A stretch of DNA of 64,000 bases from Bacillus sp. ISL-7 (GCF_018613065.1 NZ_JAGGQW010000056.1:1-64000), one strand, 5' to 3'. Counted from the first letter of the stretch, positions 1 to 8,580 are shown. Program-made: numbers and translations. Notes: a model not told the origin generated them from the letters alone.

Positions 1-11
1 TAAAAGTACAT

Positions 12-46
12 CAAAAAGCCGGGCCCATAAATGGTTGGACCCGGCT
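12..46 (-). terminator. Intrinsic terminator of the TPP riboswitch
   Basis: On the minus strand a GC-rich stem (AGCCGGGTCC paired with GGGCCCGGCT) is followed by a T run. It lies about 45 bases downstream of the TPP aptamer, so it is probably the expression platform that stops transcription when thiamine pyrophosphate is bound. The controlled gene lies beyond the left edge. Confidence 0.8.
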
Positions 47-88
47 ATTATGTATGCAGAAGTAGAGGTGCTTGAAGATTGTTCTATT

Positions 89-183
89 CTAACTTCCCCA
101 CGCTGGTATGATCCAGATCAGGTCCCAAGAGTCAAGAAACTTCATCGTGTTTCTTTCTCAGCCCAACTTATTGGGCACCCCTA
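89..183 (-). ncRNA. TPP (thiamine pyrophosphate) riboswitch aptamer
   Basis: Read on the minus strand, the segment has both conserved THI-box blocks. The GGGCTGAGA block sits near 153-164, and CCTGATCTGG, ATACCAGCGTGGG and GAAGTTAG lie at 89-122. These are the pyrimidine- and pyrophosphate-binding parts of the TPP aptamer. A GC-rich terminator follows at 12-46, so control is probably by transcription attenuation. A thiamine synthesis or transport gene is expected to the left of the window and cannot be seen. Confidence 0.93.
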
Positions 184-369
184 GTTATTTATATTCAATT
201 AACAATATTATATATGAGTATCGGTTAAAATGAAATACATAATATTATTTAAAGTGATATAGTATTGTTTAGATATTATGATTAGAGTGTGAAGTGAGAA
301 AGTTTAGATATCTTCTAGCTTGGGTTTTAAGAAGTATAATTCTTTTTTCGTACCGTAAAAAAAGAAGGC

Positions 370-1578
370 TTACTTGTGACCTGACGCTCCATAATCTTTA
401 ATTGTAATTTTTACGTTGTAGTAAATTGGAACCTCACTGAATGTTTGATCCCAATCTTTTTTGACTTTTTCCCATACTTTCGGATGCTCAATTCTTAAAC
501 GATTTCCAAAGCCAGCAACGTCTACTCGATATTCCTTTTGCGTTTTTTTAATTGTATGATCAACCAATCGTTTTACTTCTTTTTCGGTGGATTCTTCTGC
601 CCTTTTTAGGAATGTATTATCAAAAGAGTTACCTGAAACCACCCAATTCTCAGATAATCGCCCTTCTGATTCGATGTTTACATCAAAAGAGATATTGTTT
701 CCCTTAACATGAGAGGTGATTTTACTTTTCATAGACTCTATCTCATATACGATTAGCCCACCAGTCTGTTTATCAAAACTTTTCACCACACCGCCTTTCC
801 CCTTGCCTGTTAACCATGTTATCCCCTCCAATTCCTCTTCATTTAAAAATCCACGCAGTTTTTTTGTCTTTCCTTTTATCACGGCAGCTCCTGCAAATTT
901 CACTTCTCCATTTGCCGAGATCACATTTTGCAAAAGAAAACTGGATCCTGATTTTAGCTTACCGTCTAATTTAATAATCGAGATAGGAGGCAAAATTCTT
1001 GTCGTTCGATAGGCATTATCTACCATTCCAAACAGACGAAATGCTGGAACTTCTCCAGTTTTCTTTGATACTAGTGTATTGCTAGCTCTCCCTTTACTAA
1101 TAAACATAAGGCAGCTTGGTCTAAAATCATTATCCCGAAGATATTGATCAAGTAATCGATCTAAACTATACGATCGTGCAAGTTTATCACCGATTACAAT
1201 GACTTTCATGTGACTGGCATTAAAAGGAAGATCCGTACTTAATGATAATTCACGAACCTCTTGAAGGATGGAGTCTCCCGTTTCAGAAATATTAACATAA
1301 GATTGTTTTTGCGATTCCCCTTCTTTACTCATTGAACTTGCTAATTGTGAGGTAATAAGTTGATAAGTTGTAGTAATCTGATCTTTTTTGGAATAGCCTT
1401 CATCTTGTTCGTTTATCTTTTTCTCTATGGTTGACTTTTTCCCTATATCGAATGCCACCCCTACACCTAAGCTTAGCTCTTCAATTTCATGACTGCTCCA
1501 ACAGCCTGTAAGAGAAAAGAGTAACAGGACAGACAGCGAAATCAAGAGAAATCGTATATTGTTATGACTTAACTTCAT
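370..1578 (-). CDS. gerC: Spore germination protein GerC (Ger(x)C family lipoprotein)
   Basis: This is the C subunit of a GerA-type nutrient germinant receptor, a lipoprotein of the spore inner membrane. The N-terminus has a hydrophobic signal ending in the lipobox L-T-G-C-W, followed by the Ger(x)C family pattern over about 400 residues. The start was chosen at 1578: an AAGGAAG site precedes it, and the ATG overlaps the gerB TGA as ATGA. A start 18 bases further upstream has no ribosome-binding site. It is the last gene of the ger operon. The germinant cannot be read from sequence. Confidence 0.9.
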   Translation of the reverse strand: MKLSHNNIRFLLISLSVLLLFSLTGCWSSHEIEELSLGVGVAFDIGKKSTIEKKINEQDEGYSKKDQITTTYQLITSQLASSMSKEGESQKQSYVNISETGDSILQEVRELSLSTDLPFNASHMKVIVIGDKLARSYSLDRLLDQYLRDNDFRPSCLMFISKGRASNTLVSKKTGEVPAFRLFGMVDNAYRTTRILPPISIIKLDGKLKSGSSFLLQNVISANGEVKFAGAAVIKGKTKKLRGFLNEEELEGITWLTGKGKGGVVKSFDKQTGGLIVYEIESMKSKITSHVKGNNISFDVNIESEGRLSENWVVSGNSFDNTFLKRAEESTEKEVKRLVDHTIKKTQKEYRVDVAGFGNRLRIEHPKVWEKVKKDWDQTFSEVPIYYNVKITIKDYGASGHK

Positions 1579-2666
1579 TGTTTTCTTCCTTTCCATCTCG
1601 CGATAATAAGAAGGAGAAGTGGTAGTAAACCAAATAAAAACAATGCAAAATTGCTAATCATATCCCCAAGTTTAAATAGATCATTGATATTTTTTGGGGT
1701 GATGGAAATGACGTAAATAAGCGGAAGTAAAACATACATAACTGAACTAATGTTCTTTTTCGAAAGTTGAGCCAGCCCTAAAGCACCTGCGTAGTAGCTG
1801 ATGGTAAAGGTAGTAAACATTTGCATAATCCATACCACCAGCAACAAAGAATCAAACCGTTCAAAGATCAAACCGGTTACCTCAAAACTTCGTATCAAAT
1901 CAAGTGTTGGCCATGTTCTCGTGACCACTTCATCGACGGATAACGCTCCGATCACCATCACAACGGTTATCACATAAAAAATCAATGGAACGGAAATTCC
2001 GACTAGGACCATTTTTACTGCTTTGTTTGGCTGTTGCATAAACGCCATGAGGACCAGCAGGACTTCAGGACCTGTAAATGCGAGAGTTGTCGCCTTTACT
2101 CCTTTTAGCACAGGGATGAAACCGGTCCCTAATATCGGGCGTAAATTATCGATCTCAAATATTTTTAGGCTCATAAAGGCTACTAGCAAAAAAAGGAAAA
2201 TCGTAATAGGTAATACAATTTCAAACAGACGGGCAATCGGGTTGATACCGCCTATGATCAGATAGAGACCTACCCACATAAATAGCATCATAATTGCCCA
2301 GATAGGGGTACCTTCCAGCAAAAAATACCTTATTACTTCCGCCATTGAACGGAGTTGAAACCCGGAAGTTAAAAGAAAATAACATACTATAAGTAAACTA
2401 AGTAACCCGCCCACCCATTTTCCTACAATTTCACGGCTGTATTGATAAATTGTTTTTTGGGGAAACTGTTGGCATAATTTGACCATGATCACCCCTGCGA
2501 TTATCGCGATCAGCCCGCCTAAAATAACACTTATCCATACATCTGGTGTATTCACCTTCTCTGCAGCTGTTCTGGGAAGTGTGAGGATTCCTGAACCAAG
2601 TATAAAGTTGCTGATGATAACAGCTGCTTGTGCTGTGGTAATTCGATCTTTTGGGCTGACAATCAT
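1575..2666 (-). CDS. gerB: Spore germination protein GerB (endospore germination permease)
   Basis: GerB subunits are APC-superfamily membrane proteins that hold the germinant-binding pocket of GerA-type receptors. The 363-residue product has about ten hydrophobic segments. It opens with a short charged stretch (S-P-K-D-R-I-T-T) and a G-S-G-I-L-T-L-P motif near residue 25, typical of the family. A GAAAGGA ribosome-binding site lies about 10 bases before the ATG. The stop codon overlaps the gerC start, which implies translational coupling. It lies 25 bases behind gerA in one operon. Confidence 0.9.
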   Translation of the reverse strand: MIVSPKDRITTAQAAVIISNFILGSGILTLPRTAAEKVNTPDVWISVILGGLIAIIAGVIMVKLCQQFPQKTIYQYSREIVGKWVGGLLSLLIVCYFLLTSGFQLRSMAEVIRYFLLEGTPIWAIMMLFMWVGLYLIIGGINPIARLFEIVLPITIFLFLLVAFMSLKIFEIDNLRPILGTGFIPVLKGVKATTLAFTGPEVLLVLMAFMQQPNKAVKMVLVGISVPLIFYVITVVMVIGALSVDEVVTRTWPTLDLIRSFEVTGLIFERFDSLLLVVWIMQMFTTFTISYYAGALGLAQLSKKNISSVMYVLLPLIYVISITPKNINDLFKLGDMISNFALFLFGLLPLLLLIIARWKGRKQ

Positions 2667-2691
2667 CCTTTCATGTTCCTTTCACATTAGG

Positions 2692-4269
2692 TTATCCTTT
2701 ACGTATAGGATTTTTCGTATGCATCATCTTTGGACGACGTTTCATCATCATAAGGGGCATGCGAACCATCAAATCTTTCCATTCACTTAAACGATAAGGA
2801 ACGGCTGGACTCATATAAGACACGCCAAAACTTTTTAGTTTCACTAAATGGCTTGTCATGAAAAGGAGAAATAGAATGACTCCATATAATCCAAGTATGG
2901 CAGCACAAAGCATGGCTACGAAGCGAAGAATACGCAATGTAATCCCTGCACTATATTGAGGAATGGCAAAAGATGAGATCGCAGTTAAAGCCACTATTAT
3001 CACCAAAATGGGGCTAACAATCCCTGCCTGTACAGCCGCTTCACCAATGATTAACCCACCGACAATTCCCATTGCTGGACCAATTGGCTTCGGTAACCGA
3101 AGTCCAGCTTCCCTTAAAATTTCGATCGATATTTCCATAAATAACGCTTCGATAAGTGCAGGAAATGGAACACCAGACCTCGTCCCTATAATGGAAATGG
3201 CTAACTTAGTAGGAATCAATCCTGGATGAAACGAGATAAATGCAATATACAAAGCCGGTGTAAAAAGAGCCAGAATGGCTGCTAGATAACGAAGTAAACG
3301 GATGAACGTGCCAGGAATCCACCTTTCATAATAGTCTTCTGGTGATTGTAACATCATGCTAAAGGTAACTGGAACGATCAAAGCGAAAGGCGTCCCATCT
3401 AGTAAAATGGATACCCGCCCTTCCATCAAGGCAGCAATCACACGATCAGGACGCTCTGTACTCTGTACCTGTGGAAAAGGACTAAGATAATTATCTTCGA
3501 TAAGCTGCTCTACATAACCTGATTCTGGCACATTATCAAGATCAATTTTCTTAATTCGCTTTTCTACCTCTTGTACTAATTCCGGATCGACAATTTCTTT
3601 TATGTAAGCGACAACTAAGTCTTTTTTTGAACGCTTTCCTACTTGAAATTTTACTAACGATAAATTTTCAATTTCACCATTCCCTCTCAAAAAAGATGTA
3701 TTATCACTTAAGGATTCAGTGAAACCGACCCGTGGACCTCTGACTAATGCCTCTGATACTGGCTCTTCAATCGTCCTTGTTTTTAATTTGGTTGTACCAA
3801 GGATTAGCGCATCTAATGATCCATCAATTAAAAGCGCGGTAGAACCTGTTATTACTTTTGATACTAACTCTTTAATAGAACCAATCTCTTCTACTTCACT
3901 AATAGGTAGCACATGATTTTTTACAAATTTGTTTAAATTGCTTCCCTTCACAAAGGATAGCTCCTGTTTATATTCTGTTGTGAAATCAACCATCAATGAT
4001 GTCATAATATGTTTATTAATCAGATCTTTATCTGATAATCCATCCACAAAAATAATGGATGCTCGAATGCCGGTACGCCCAATATTAAACTCTCGAAAGT
4101 GCACGTCCCAGTTATGACCGATTTCTTGTCTAACTAATTCTAGGTTTAAAGTGAAATCATCTGTAAACAGATGATTTGAGCCTTGAGGCTTAGATTCCTG
4201 TTGATCTTCAATTTTGTTAGGTTGTTTTTCTTTTTTTCTAACCTTTAATTTCCGTTCTCGCATTTTCAT
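2692..4269 (-). CDS. gerA: Spore germination protein GerA
   Basis: This is the A subunit of a GerA-type germinant receptor, which forms a channel in the spore inner membrane. The N-terminal third is hydrophilic and very charged. A family core (I-I-F-V-D-G-L, then A-L-L-I-D-G) follows, and there are four or five membrane segments between about residues 290 and 470. The ATG at 4269 was chosen because AAGGAAG lies 5 bases upstream and because its ATG overlaps the stop of the preceding 39-codon ORF as TGATG. A TTG further upstream lacks a site. It is the first large gene of the ger operon. Confidence 0.9.
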   Translation of the reverse strand: MKMRERKLKVRKKEKQPNKIEDQQESKPQGSNHLFTDDFTLNLELVRQEIGHNWDVHFREFNIGRTGIRASIIFVDGLSDKDLINKHIMTSLMVDFTTEYKQELSFVKGSNLNKFVKNHVLPISEVEEIGSIKELVSKVITGSTALLIDGSLDALILGTTKLKTRTIEEPVSEALVRGPRVGFTESLSDNTSFLRGNGEIENLSLVKFQVGKRSKKDLVVAYIKEIVDPELVQEVEKRIKKIDLDNVPESGYVEQLIEDNYLSPFPQVQSTERPDRVIAALMEGRVSILLDGTPFALIVPVTFSMMLQSPEDYYERWIPGTFIRLLRYLAAILALFTPALYIAFISFHPGLIPTKLAISIIGTRSGVPFPALIEALFMEISIEILREAGLRLPKPIGPAMGIVGGLIIGEAAVQAGIVSPILVIIVALTAISSFAIPQYSAGITLRILRFVAMLCAAILGLYGVILFLLFMTSHLVKLKSFGVSYMSPAVPYRLSEWKDLMVRMPLMMMKRRPKMMHTKNPIRKG

Positions 4270-4388
4270 CACTCTTCCTTGCGAATCCAATTAAAAAATC
4301 TGAAGATCATGTACGGAATGAAAAACACGATAAAAGCTTGTATAAAAACTTTCCAATCTGGAAGATAGGAAACAATAGAATTCCACAT
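4269..4388 (-). CDS. 39-aa single-span membrane microprotein, first gene of the ger operon
   Basis: A strong site (AAAGGTGG, 6 bases before ATG) opens a 39-residue ORF that begins [10 protein letters not shown]. It has one hydrophobic segment (about residues 13-32) and a charged tail ending R-K-E-E. Its stop overlaps the gerA start as TGATG, so it is very probably translated and coupled to gerA. Small membrane proteins called D subunits accompany some GerA-type operons, but those I know are longer with two spans. I cannot confirm that this is one of them. It is short enough to be missed by routine annotation. Confidence 0.7.
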   Translation of the reverse strand: MWNSIVSYLPDWKVFIQAFIVFFIPYMIFRFFNWIRKEE

Positions 4389-4610
4389 ATTAACCACCTT
4401 TATCTGCCCGAATAACAGTAGCTAAAAACCACGAACCAAAGTATGTAACATAAAGTGATTTCCTTACTGTTCCTTGGATAGCATTATCTTTAGCTTATAC
4501 GTGGAAGTTTAAACATTATATATAACAACCCTTCATCACTCTGGGCTTCAACGTTTTATATTGCGTAATTGGGCTATTCCAAGGAATGTTTGAAAATAAC
4601 ATCCTGACTT

Positions 4611-5315
4611 TTACTTCTTCAATTTCAATAGTTCATTAACTGTAATGAATTTATATCCCTCGTTTGATAATGATTGCAATATTCCTTTAATAGTATTTAG
4701 TTCTTCGCCAGTACCATCATACATGGGGTGAATCAAGATAATAGAACCAGGTTTTACATTCTTTTTCACATAACTCACTTTGTCAGTGGCAGAAGTGTAG
4801 TAAGTATCTGGTTCAAGACTCCAAGTGATCGTATCTCTATTATTCTTATATAAATAATAAGGCAAGCCTACGAGTTTTTTTCCATTCGGAGGTCGGAAAT
4901 CAATTTTACCTTTATACCCGGATTCACGAATTAGTTCGTCGGTTTTTTCAATTTCCTTCTTTATATATGAAGTTGATTTAAAAACCATCCGCTGATGGGA
5001 ATATGTATGATTTCCAATTTGATGCCCTGCACTTACAATTTTTTTAGCTTCTTCAGGATTTTTTTCAATTTCATTACCGATTAAAAAAAATGTCGCTTTT
5101 ACATTGTATTGTTTTAACAAGGGTAGAATTTTTTCTACATTTTTTGTTGGTCCATCATCAAAAGTCAATGCGACTACCTTTTGATTGGTCTCCACCTGGT
5201 CGGCTAATCGACCAAATAACTGGAAGGTTCTAGAATTCATTAACTTATAGGTTCCAAGTAATAAAAGGAACACTAACAAAATTCCAACTCCACTATAAAT
5301 TAGTTTCTTTTTCAT
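4611..5315 (-). CDS. Polysaccharide deacetylase (NodB domain), membrane anchored
   Basis: This is a carbohydrate esterase family 4 metal-dependent deacetylase that probably acts on peptidoglycan or another N-acetylated glycan outside the membrane. Residues 5-23 form an N-terminal anchor without a cleavage site. The NodB motifs are present: T-F-D-D-G at 51-55 with the catalytic and metal aspartates, H103 and H107 in N-H-T-Y-S-H, R-P-P-N-G at 141-145, and L-I-H at 194-196. At 234 residues it is the usual size for a Bacillus PdaA/PdaB-like enzyme. It stands alone between the ger operon and a divergent-looking gap. Confidence 0.85.
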   Translation of the reverse strand: MKKKLIYSGVGILLVFLLLLGTYKLMNSRTFQLFGRLADQVETNQKVVALTFDDGPTKNVEKILPLLKQYNVKATFFLIGNEIEKNPEEAKKIVSAGHQIGNHTYSHQRMVFKSTSYIKKEIEKTDELIRESGYKGKIDFRPPNGKKLVGLPYYLYKNNRDTITWSLEPDTYYTSATDKVSYVKKNVKPGSIILIHPMYDGTGEELNTIKGILQSLSNEGYKFITVNELLKLKK

Positions 5316-5478
5316 AAAAACAGCCTTTCTTTCGAATTTTATTAAATTTATTTTTATAGTAACATAATCTACTAACTTCCCAAGATGAGGTATTTACTGT
5401 AAAACTTTAAAACTATCTAGAGTAAATTAAAAAGGTAATTCATCATCATTTGCCTTTTACTAAGTCAATAATGTAAAA

Positions 5479-5514
5479 AAGTGCCAGTTCTCAAAAGAAA
5501 CTGACACTTTTCAT
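5479..5514 (-). terminator. Hairpin terminator, GTGCC/GGCAC repeat family
   Basis: Imperfect stem AGTGTCAGTTTC / GAGAACTGGCACT followed by TTTTTT on the minus strand. The tail of the 33-codon ORF at 5491-5592 runs into it. It belongs to the short hairpin family found at several gene ends in this window. Confidence 0.6.
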
Positions 5515-5592
5515 ATAATTATTTAACAGTTTTTCATAAAAGCGATCAACCAATTCATTCACTTTTTCCTGGTCTAGTGCAATCGACATCAT
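5491..5592 (-). CDS. Putative 33-aa protein behind an Fnr-type promoter
   Basis: A small ORF (MMSIALDQEK...) has a good ribosome-binding site (GAGGG, 6 bases before the first ATG). It encodes an amphipathic, charged peptide with no membrane segment. It is preceded by a TATAAT box at 5633-5638 and an Fnr-like palindrome at 5660-5675, placed as in a class II activated promoter, and is followed directly by a hairpin. No family is recognised. It could be a real microprotein or a leader peptide of an anaerobically induced transcript. Confidence 0.45.
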   Translation of the reverse strand: MMSIALDQEKVNELVDRFYEKLLNNYMKSVSFF

Positions 5593-5632
5593 CAATTCCC
5601 TCTTTTTCTTGAATGGAGTAGTTTCTACTATT

Positions 5633-5638
5633 ATTATA
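5633..5638 (-). promoter_or_regulatory. -10 box (TATAAT) of the Fnr-type promoter
   Basis: The minus strand reads TATAAT here. A start about 7 bases downstream would fall near 5626, which puts the Fnr-like palindrome at position -41.5. No good -35 box is present, as expected for a promoter that depends on an activator. Confidence 0.5.
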
Positions 5639-5659
5639 GTGTAAATAATAAACCAAATT

Positions 5660-5675
5660 TGTGACTTACATCACG
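5660..5675. promoter_or_regulatory. Fnr/CRP-type binding site
   Basis: TGTGA-N6-TCACG matches 9 of 10 bases of the B. subtilis Fnr consensus TGTGA-N6-TCACA. It is centred about 41 bases upstream of the start predicted from the TATAAT box at 5633-5638. It is the only site of this type I noticed in the window. Confidence 0.6.
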
Positions 5676-5748
5676 AAAAAGACTTTTTGGAAGAATAAAG
5701 ACACCTTTGTTTATCTAAACAGAAGGTGTCCTTAAAATAGATATTAAT

Positions 5749-6177
5749 TTATTCATTCTTCGAACGGCGATTATAATCCTTTTCAATTCCTTTTTTCCAG
5801 CTTCGATCTATCTTTTTGCCACTTCGAAGATTGACCACGGCTTCATTTACCGCTTCATAATTTAATTGCGTTCCTTTATTGTCCGCGTGGTAATCAACGG
5901 CGAAGTCCTCATCGATTCCAAATCGAGCAGCAGTCGAAATGGCATCGATATTGGCTCCAAGGAATAGGAATTCCCAGCCATATTTCTCCTTTTGGTGTTG
6001 AACCATTTTTTTGATTTTGTCGGCTGTGAATTCACGGCTGGCATTTTCCATCCCATCCGTGGTTATAACGAAAAGTACTTTTTCAGCACGTTCATCCTCA
6101 CTGGTTCTCTTTTGTACATTAACAACCGCATCCACCTTCATCTTTATAAGATCATGGCGAACAATTTCTAATGGCAT
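5749..6177 (-). pseudogene. Macro-domain / vWA-domain deletion chimera
   Basis: The first about 20 residues (MPLEIVRHDL... ending V-D-A-V-V-N) match the start of macro-domain ADP-ribose hydrolases. The text then switches to the C-terminal half of a vWA-domain protein (F-V-I-T-T-D-G-M-E-N-A-S-R-E-F, then F-L-G-A-N-I-D-A). The macro catalytic loops and the vWA MIDAS start D-x-S-x-S are both missing. The simplest reading is an in-frame deletion that fused two neighbouring genes. The start at 6177 follows a strong GGGGAGGGG site, so a protein may still be made, but neither domain is complete. Confidence 0.7.
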
Positions 6178-6250
6178 AAGTTTTCCCCTCCCCAAACCAT
6201 TTTTTATAGAGTTCATTATATCAGAAAAAAATTTGATATTCGTAACAGTT

Positions 6251-6268
6251 GGTGCCTGACACTCTTTT
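6251..6268. repeat. Half copy of the GGTGCCTGACACT repeat
   Basis: The plus strand reads GGTGCCTGACACTCTTTT. This is one arm of the hairpin family seen complete at 26219-26251, 41584-41622 and 48412-48453. The matching arm is absent, so it is probably a decayed terminator. Confidence 0.5.
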
Positions 6269-6401
6269 ACTGGTCTTTCAATTTATAAAGCATGCGCGTT
6301 CGACAAAATTCGAGTTGTGACACAGGCACGCACTTGATATATTTTATATATCTAGTATACTTTTTATACCGAGTGTTTCGATCTCTTAGGAGGTGATTTT
6401 T

Positions 6402-6719
6402 ATTAAGATTTGCCCTTATTTAGAATACTCATTCCAAATACTAGGCAAAAAGTGGAACGGGTTAATCATTCACTATTTGTCCCTTTGTGAAAACAATTCA
6501 ACCAGTTTTACAGAAATGGTTCAAGAAATTTCTAACATTACGCCCAGAGTCTTATCCATGAGGTTAACTGAACTAATTGAGTATGGTCTGGTTAAGAAAG
6601 AAGTGATAGATTCACCAACCGTAACGATTTCATATAAATTAACCGAAAAAGGGCAAGCACTTGTTTCTGCTTTACAGCCTATCCAGAAGTGGGCAATTGA
6701 GAATAAAGATAAGATTTAA
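6402..6719 (+). CDS. HxlR/DUF24-family transcriptional regulator, apparent AUU start
   Basis: This is a winged-helix regulator of about 105 residues with the HxlR pattern (C-P-Y-L-E near the N-terminus, L-G-K-K-W, I-T-P-R-V-L-S-M-R-L-T-E-L). The conserved Cys of the motif K-I-C-P is the redox-sensing residue in relatives such as YodB. A perfect AGGAGG at 6388-6393 lies 8 bases before an ATT codon, exactly where homologs begin with Met. The only GTG in frame (6393) lies inside the ribosome-binding site itself. The gene may start with AUU or may have lost its ATG. It precedes a DsbA-family gene by 22 bases and probably controls it. Confidence 0.75.
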   Translation: MKICPYLEYSFQILGKKWNGLIIHYLSLCENNSTSFTEMVQEISNITPRVLSMRLTELIEYGLVKKEVIDSPTVTISYKLTEKGQALVSALQPIQKWAIENKDKI

Positions 6720-6741
6720 TTAAAAAATAGGAGTGATAAAA

Positions 6742-7665
6742 ATGAATAGCAAAAATAATATGATGTGCGATTTGGAAACAGGGGTTTGTGGAAGCGCAGG
6801 AGACGAGGGAATGGAGATGATTGACTTTAATCAACCCCAAAAAACGATTAATCTTTATTATGTCACCGACCCAATTTGCTCCCACTGTTGGGCACAAGAG
6901 CCAGTGCTCAGTCGTTTTGAAGAGCAGTATGGCGATAACTTTACCTTCCATACGGTTATGGGAGGATTATTAGAAAAATGGGGCGATGGACCTGTCGACC
7001 CAGCAAACGGAATCGCCAAACCGTCTGATGTTGCTGGACATTGGAGAGAAGTTGGTGAATATACGCGCATGCCAATTGATGGCACACTTTGGTATGACAA
7101 CCCGATTCACTCATCCTATCCCCCATCTATTGTATTTAAAGTCATTCAAAAGCAAAATGAAGCGTTGGCTCGTGTGTTTTTACGCCGTGTGAGAGAAGCA
7201 GTATTCGCATTCAATCAAAATATTGCAGAGAAGTCGGTTTTAGTTGAAATTGTGAATAATCTTGGAATTGATGGAGAAGCAATTGTAAAAGAAGCGGAGC
7301 TGCCAAGCGGACAGCAATTATTAAATGAATATTTCGTGCTAGCTGCCAAATTAGGTGCCAGAGGGTTTCCAACAATTGTAATGATAAATGAGGAAAATAA
7401 AGGTGTGAAGATTGTTGGTGCTCGCCCATTAGATTACTATGTTGCAGGGCTAAAACAAGTACTAGATTCAGAGACTCTCCAACCTAAACAACAACCAGCA
7501 CTTTCTAGCCTGCTTGAAAAAGAAAAGCTTTTATTTTCGAAAGAGATTGAGGTAATGTACGATCTTGAAAAAACAGAAATTAACGCTTTTGCTGAAAAAG
7601 AACTTTCATCCACCAGTTATCAAGTGAAGGAAATTCTAGGTGAAACCTATTTTGTGACTAAATAA
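6742..7665 (+). CDS. DsbA-family (FrnE/SpxH-like) thioredoxin-fold protein
   Basis: The thioredoxin-like fold has the redox motif C-S-H-C at residues 46-49, followed by the DsbA-type helical insertion and the cis-Pro region G-A-R-G-F-P-T near residue 215. Two extra cysteines (C9, C16) lie in the N-terminal tail. With no signal peptide it is cytosolic, like SpxH/YjbH and FrnE-type oxidoreductases. The start at 6742 was taken from AGGAG 8 bases upstream. It is co-transcribed with the HxlR regulator, suggesting a response to thiol or electrophile stress. A terminator follows at 7723. Confidence 0.8.
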   Translation: MNSKNNMMCDLETGVCGSAGDEGMEMIDFNQPQKTINLYYVTDPICSHCWAQEPVLSRFEEQYGDNFTFHTVMGGLLEKWGDGPVDPANGIAKPSDVAGHWREVGEYTRMPIDGTLWYDNPIHSSYPPSIVFKVIQKQNEALARVFLRRVREAVFAFNQNIAEKSVLVEIVNNLGIDGEAIVKEAELPSGQQLLNEYFVLAAKLGARGFPTIVMINEENKGVKIVGARPLDYYVAGLKQVLDSETLQPKQQPALSSLLEKEKLLFSKEIEVMYDLEKTEINAFAEKELSSTSYQVKEILGETYFVTK

Positions 7666-7722
7666 TCTCGAAAACAGTAACGGGTTCCGTTCCCTATCGC
7701 TAACATTAAAAATGGAACCAAC

Positions 7723-7766
7723 AATGACTAACAAATTGTAAACTAATTTGATAGTCATTTTTTATT
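7723..7766 (+). terminator. Intrinsic terminator after the HxlR-DsbA operon
   Basis: AATGACTA.CAAATT pairs with AATTTG.TAGTCATT around a 7-base loop and is followed by a T run. The rest of the gap up to 8017 holds no other clear feature. Confidence 0.8.
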
Positions 7767-8017
7767 GGTATATCAAGCTTTTTACAGAATAAGTGCTTAA
7801 ATTTGTACAAATGATAAAGATTACTTATACATAAAAAACAAAATGAGTACTTTTTCTATATGCATTTTGTCATTTTCATGGTTCTTTCCATATAAACAGT
7901 GGTTACCATCCCATCCATAAGCCATAAAGAGAGACAAATAATTTAAATTATTAATACAAGTTGTCCACACCTCCCAATTTACTCCTACATTTAATGTAGA
8001 AAGGGAGGTGAAATTTT

Positions 8018-8404
8018 ATGAATATAGAGGACGTTATTTCAATAGGAGCAAATTGTATTGTACAAATCAGAAATCGCTTTTTTCTTTTAGTAGAAATCGA
8101 AGTGGAAGCAGGTAATGTTGCATTCGAGGAATTCGTGTTTATTCGTATATCACGACAAGAGGCTAGGACATTGTTGGATGCAGGAGTCCATCGATGTGAA
8201 ATTACAACTCGCATTCCAAGATCTGATGATGTAGAAGTAGAATTTATTTGTATCTTGATTGTAGATGGAGAGGCATTTGCAGTGTTTGATGTAGAAAACG
8301 ACACGGACGAAGCAGTTCTTGTCGAAATCCCATTAGCAGCAGCACGTCGATTAATTCGCAGAGGTGCAAGGGAATGTACTGTCATTGACAGATTACGAGA
8401 TTAA
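8018..8404 (+). CDS. Uncharacterized 128-aa protein with a duplicated half
   Basis: A strong site (AAAGGGAGGTG) precedes the ATG. The acidic, soluble product shows two similar halves. The segment ending R-Q-E-A-R-T-L-L-D-A-G-V-H-R-C-E-I (about residues 47-63) resembles L-A-A-A-R-R-L-I-R-R-G-A-R-E-C-T-V (about 107-123). This suggests an internal duplication with one Cys conserved per repeat. There is no signal peptide or membrane segment. I do not recognise the family; small repeat proteins of this kind in Bacillus are often spore-associated, but nothing here proves it. A terminator follows. Confidence 0.75.
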   Translation: MNIEDVISIGANCIVQIRNRFFLLVEIEVEAGNVAFEEFVFIRISRQEARTLLDAGVHRCEITTRIPRSDDVEVEFICILIVDGEAFAVFDVENDTDEAVLVEIPLAAARRLIRRGARECTVIDRLRD

Positions 8405-8437
8405 GATCTTTAAAAAGAATGAATAGATTTCACAAGA

Positions 8438-8470
8438 GGGCTATTTACGCGAATAGTCCTTTTGTTTTTT
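8438..8470 (+). terminator. Intrinsic terminator
   Basis: GGGCTATT pairs with AATAGTCC around TACGCG and is followed by TTTTGTTTTTT. It ends the 128-aa gene. Confidence 0.85.
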
Positions 8471-8505
8471 ATAATTAGGCTGCTTTAAACTAGCATGTTG
8501 TTTTG

Positions 8506-8580
8506 GTCCAGGCGCTTCGCTTTCCGAGGGCGGGTTCGGGGAGCCTCCCGCAGGAGTCTCGCGCCTTCCGCTCCAATCAA
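8506..8580. repeat. GC-rich Bacillaceae interspersed repeat (partial)
   Basis: This GC-rich block runs from GGTCCAGGCGCTTCGC to GCGCCTTCCGCTCCAATC within AT-rich DNA. Its core words CTTCGCTTTCCG and CCCGCAGGAGTCTCGCGCC are familiar from intergenic repeats in many Bacillaceae genomes. The ends GGCGC and GCGCC can pair. It lies between a terminator and the next gene and encodes nothing. Confidence 0.65.

Noticed and set aside
4389..4500. Sigma-G promoter for the ger operon
   Set aside because: A CATACTT resembles the -10 pattern, but the -35 match is poor, so it was not listed as a feature.
7951..8385. A 144-codon minus-strand frame opposite the 128-aa gene
   Set aside because: Low-complexity antisense shadow; the plus strand has the strong ribosome-binding site and terminator.
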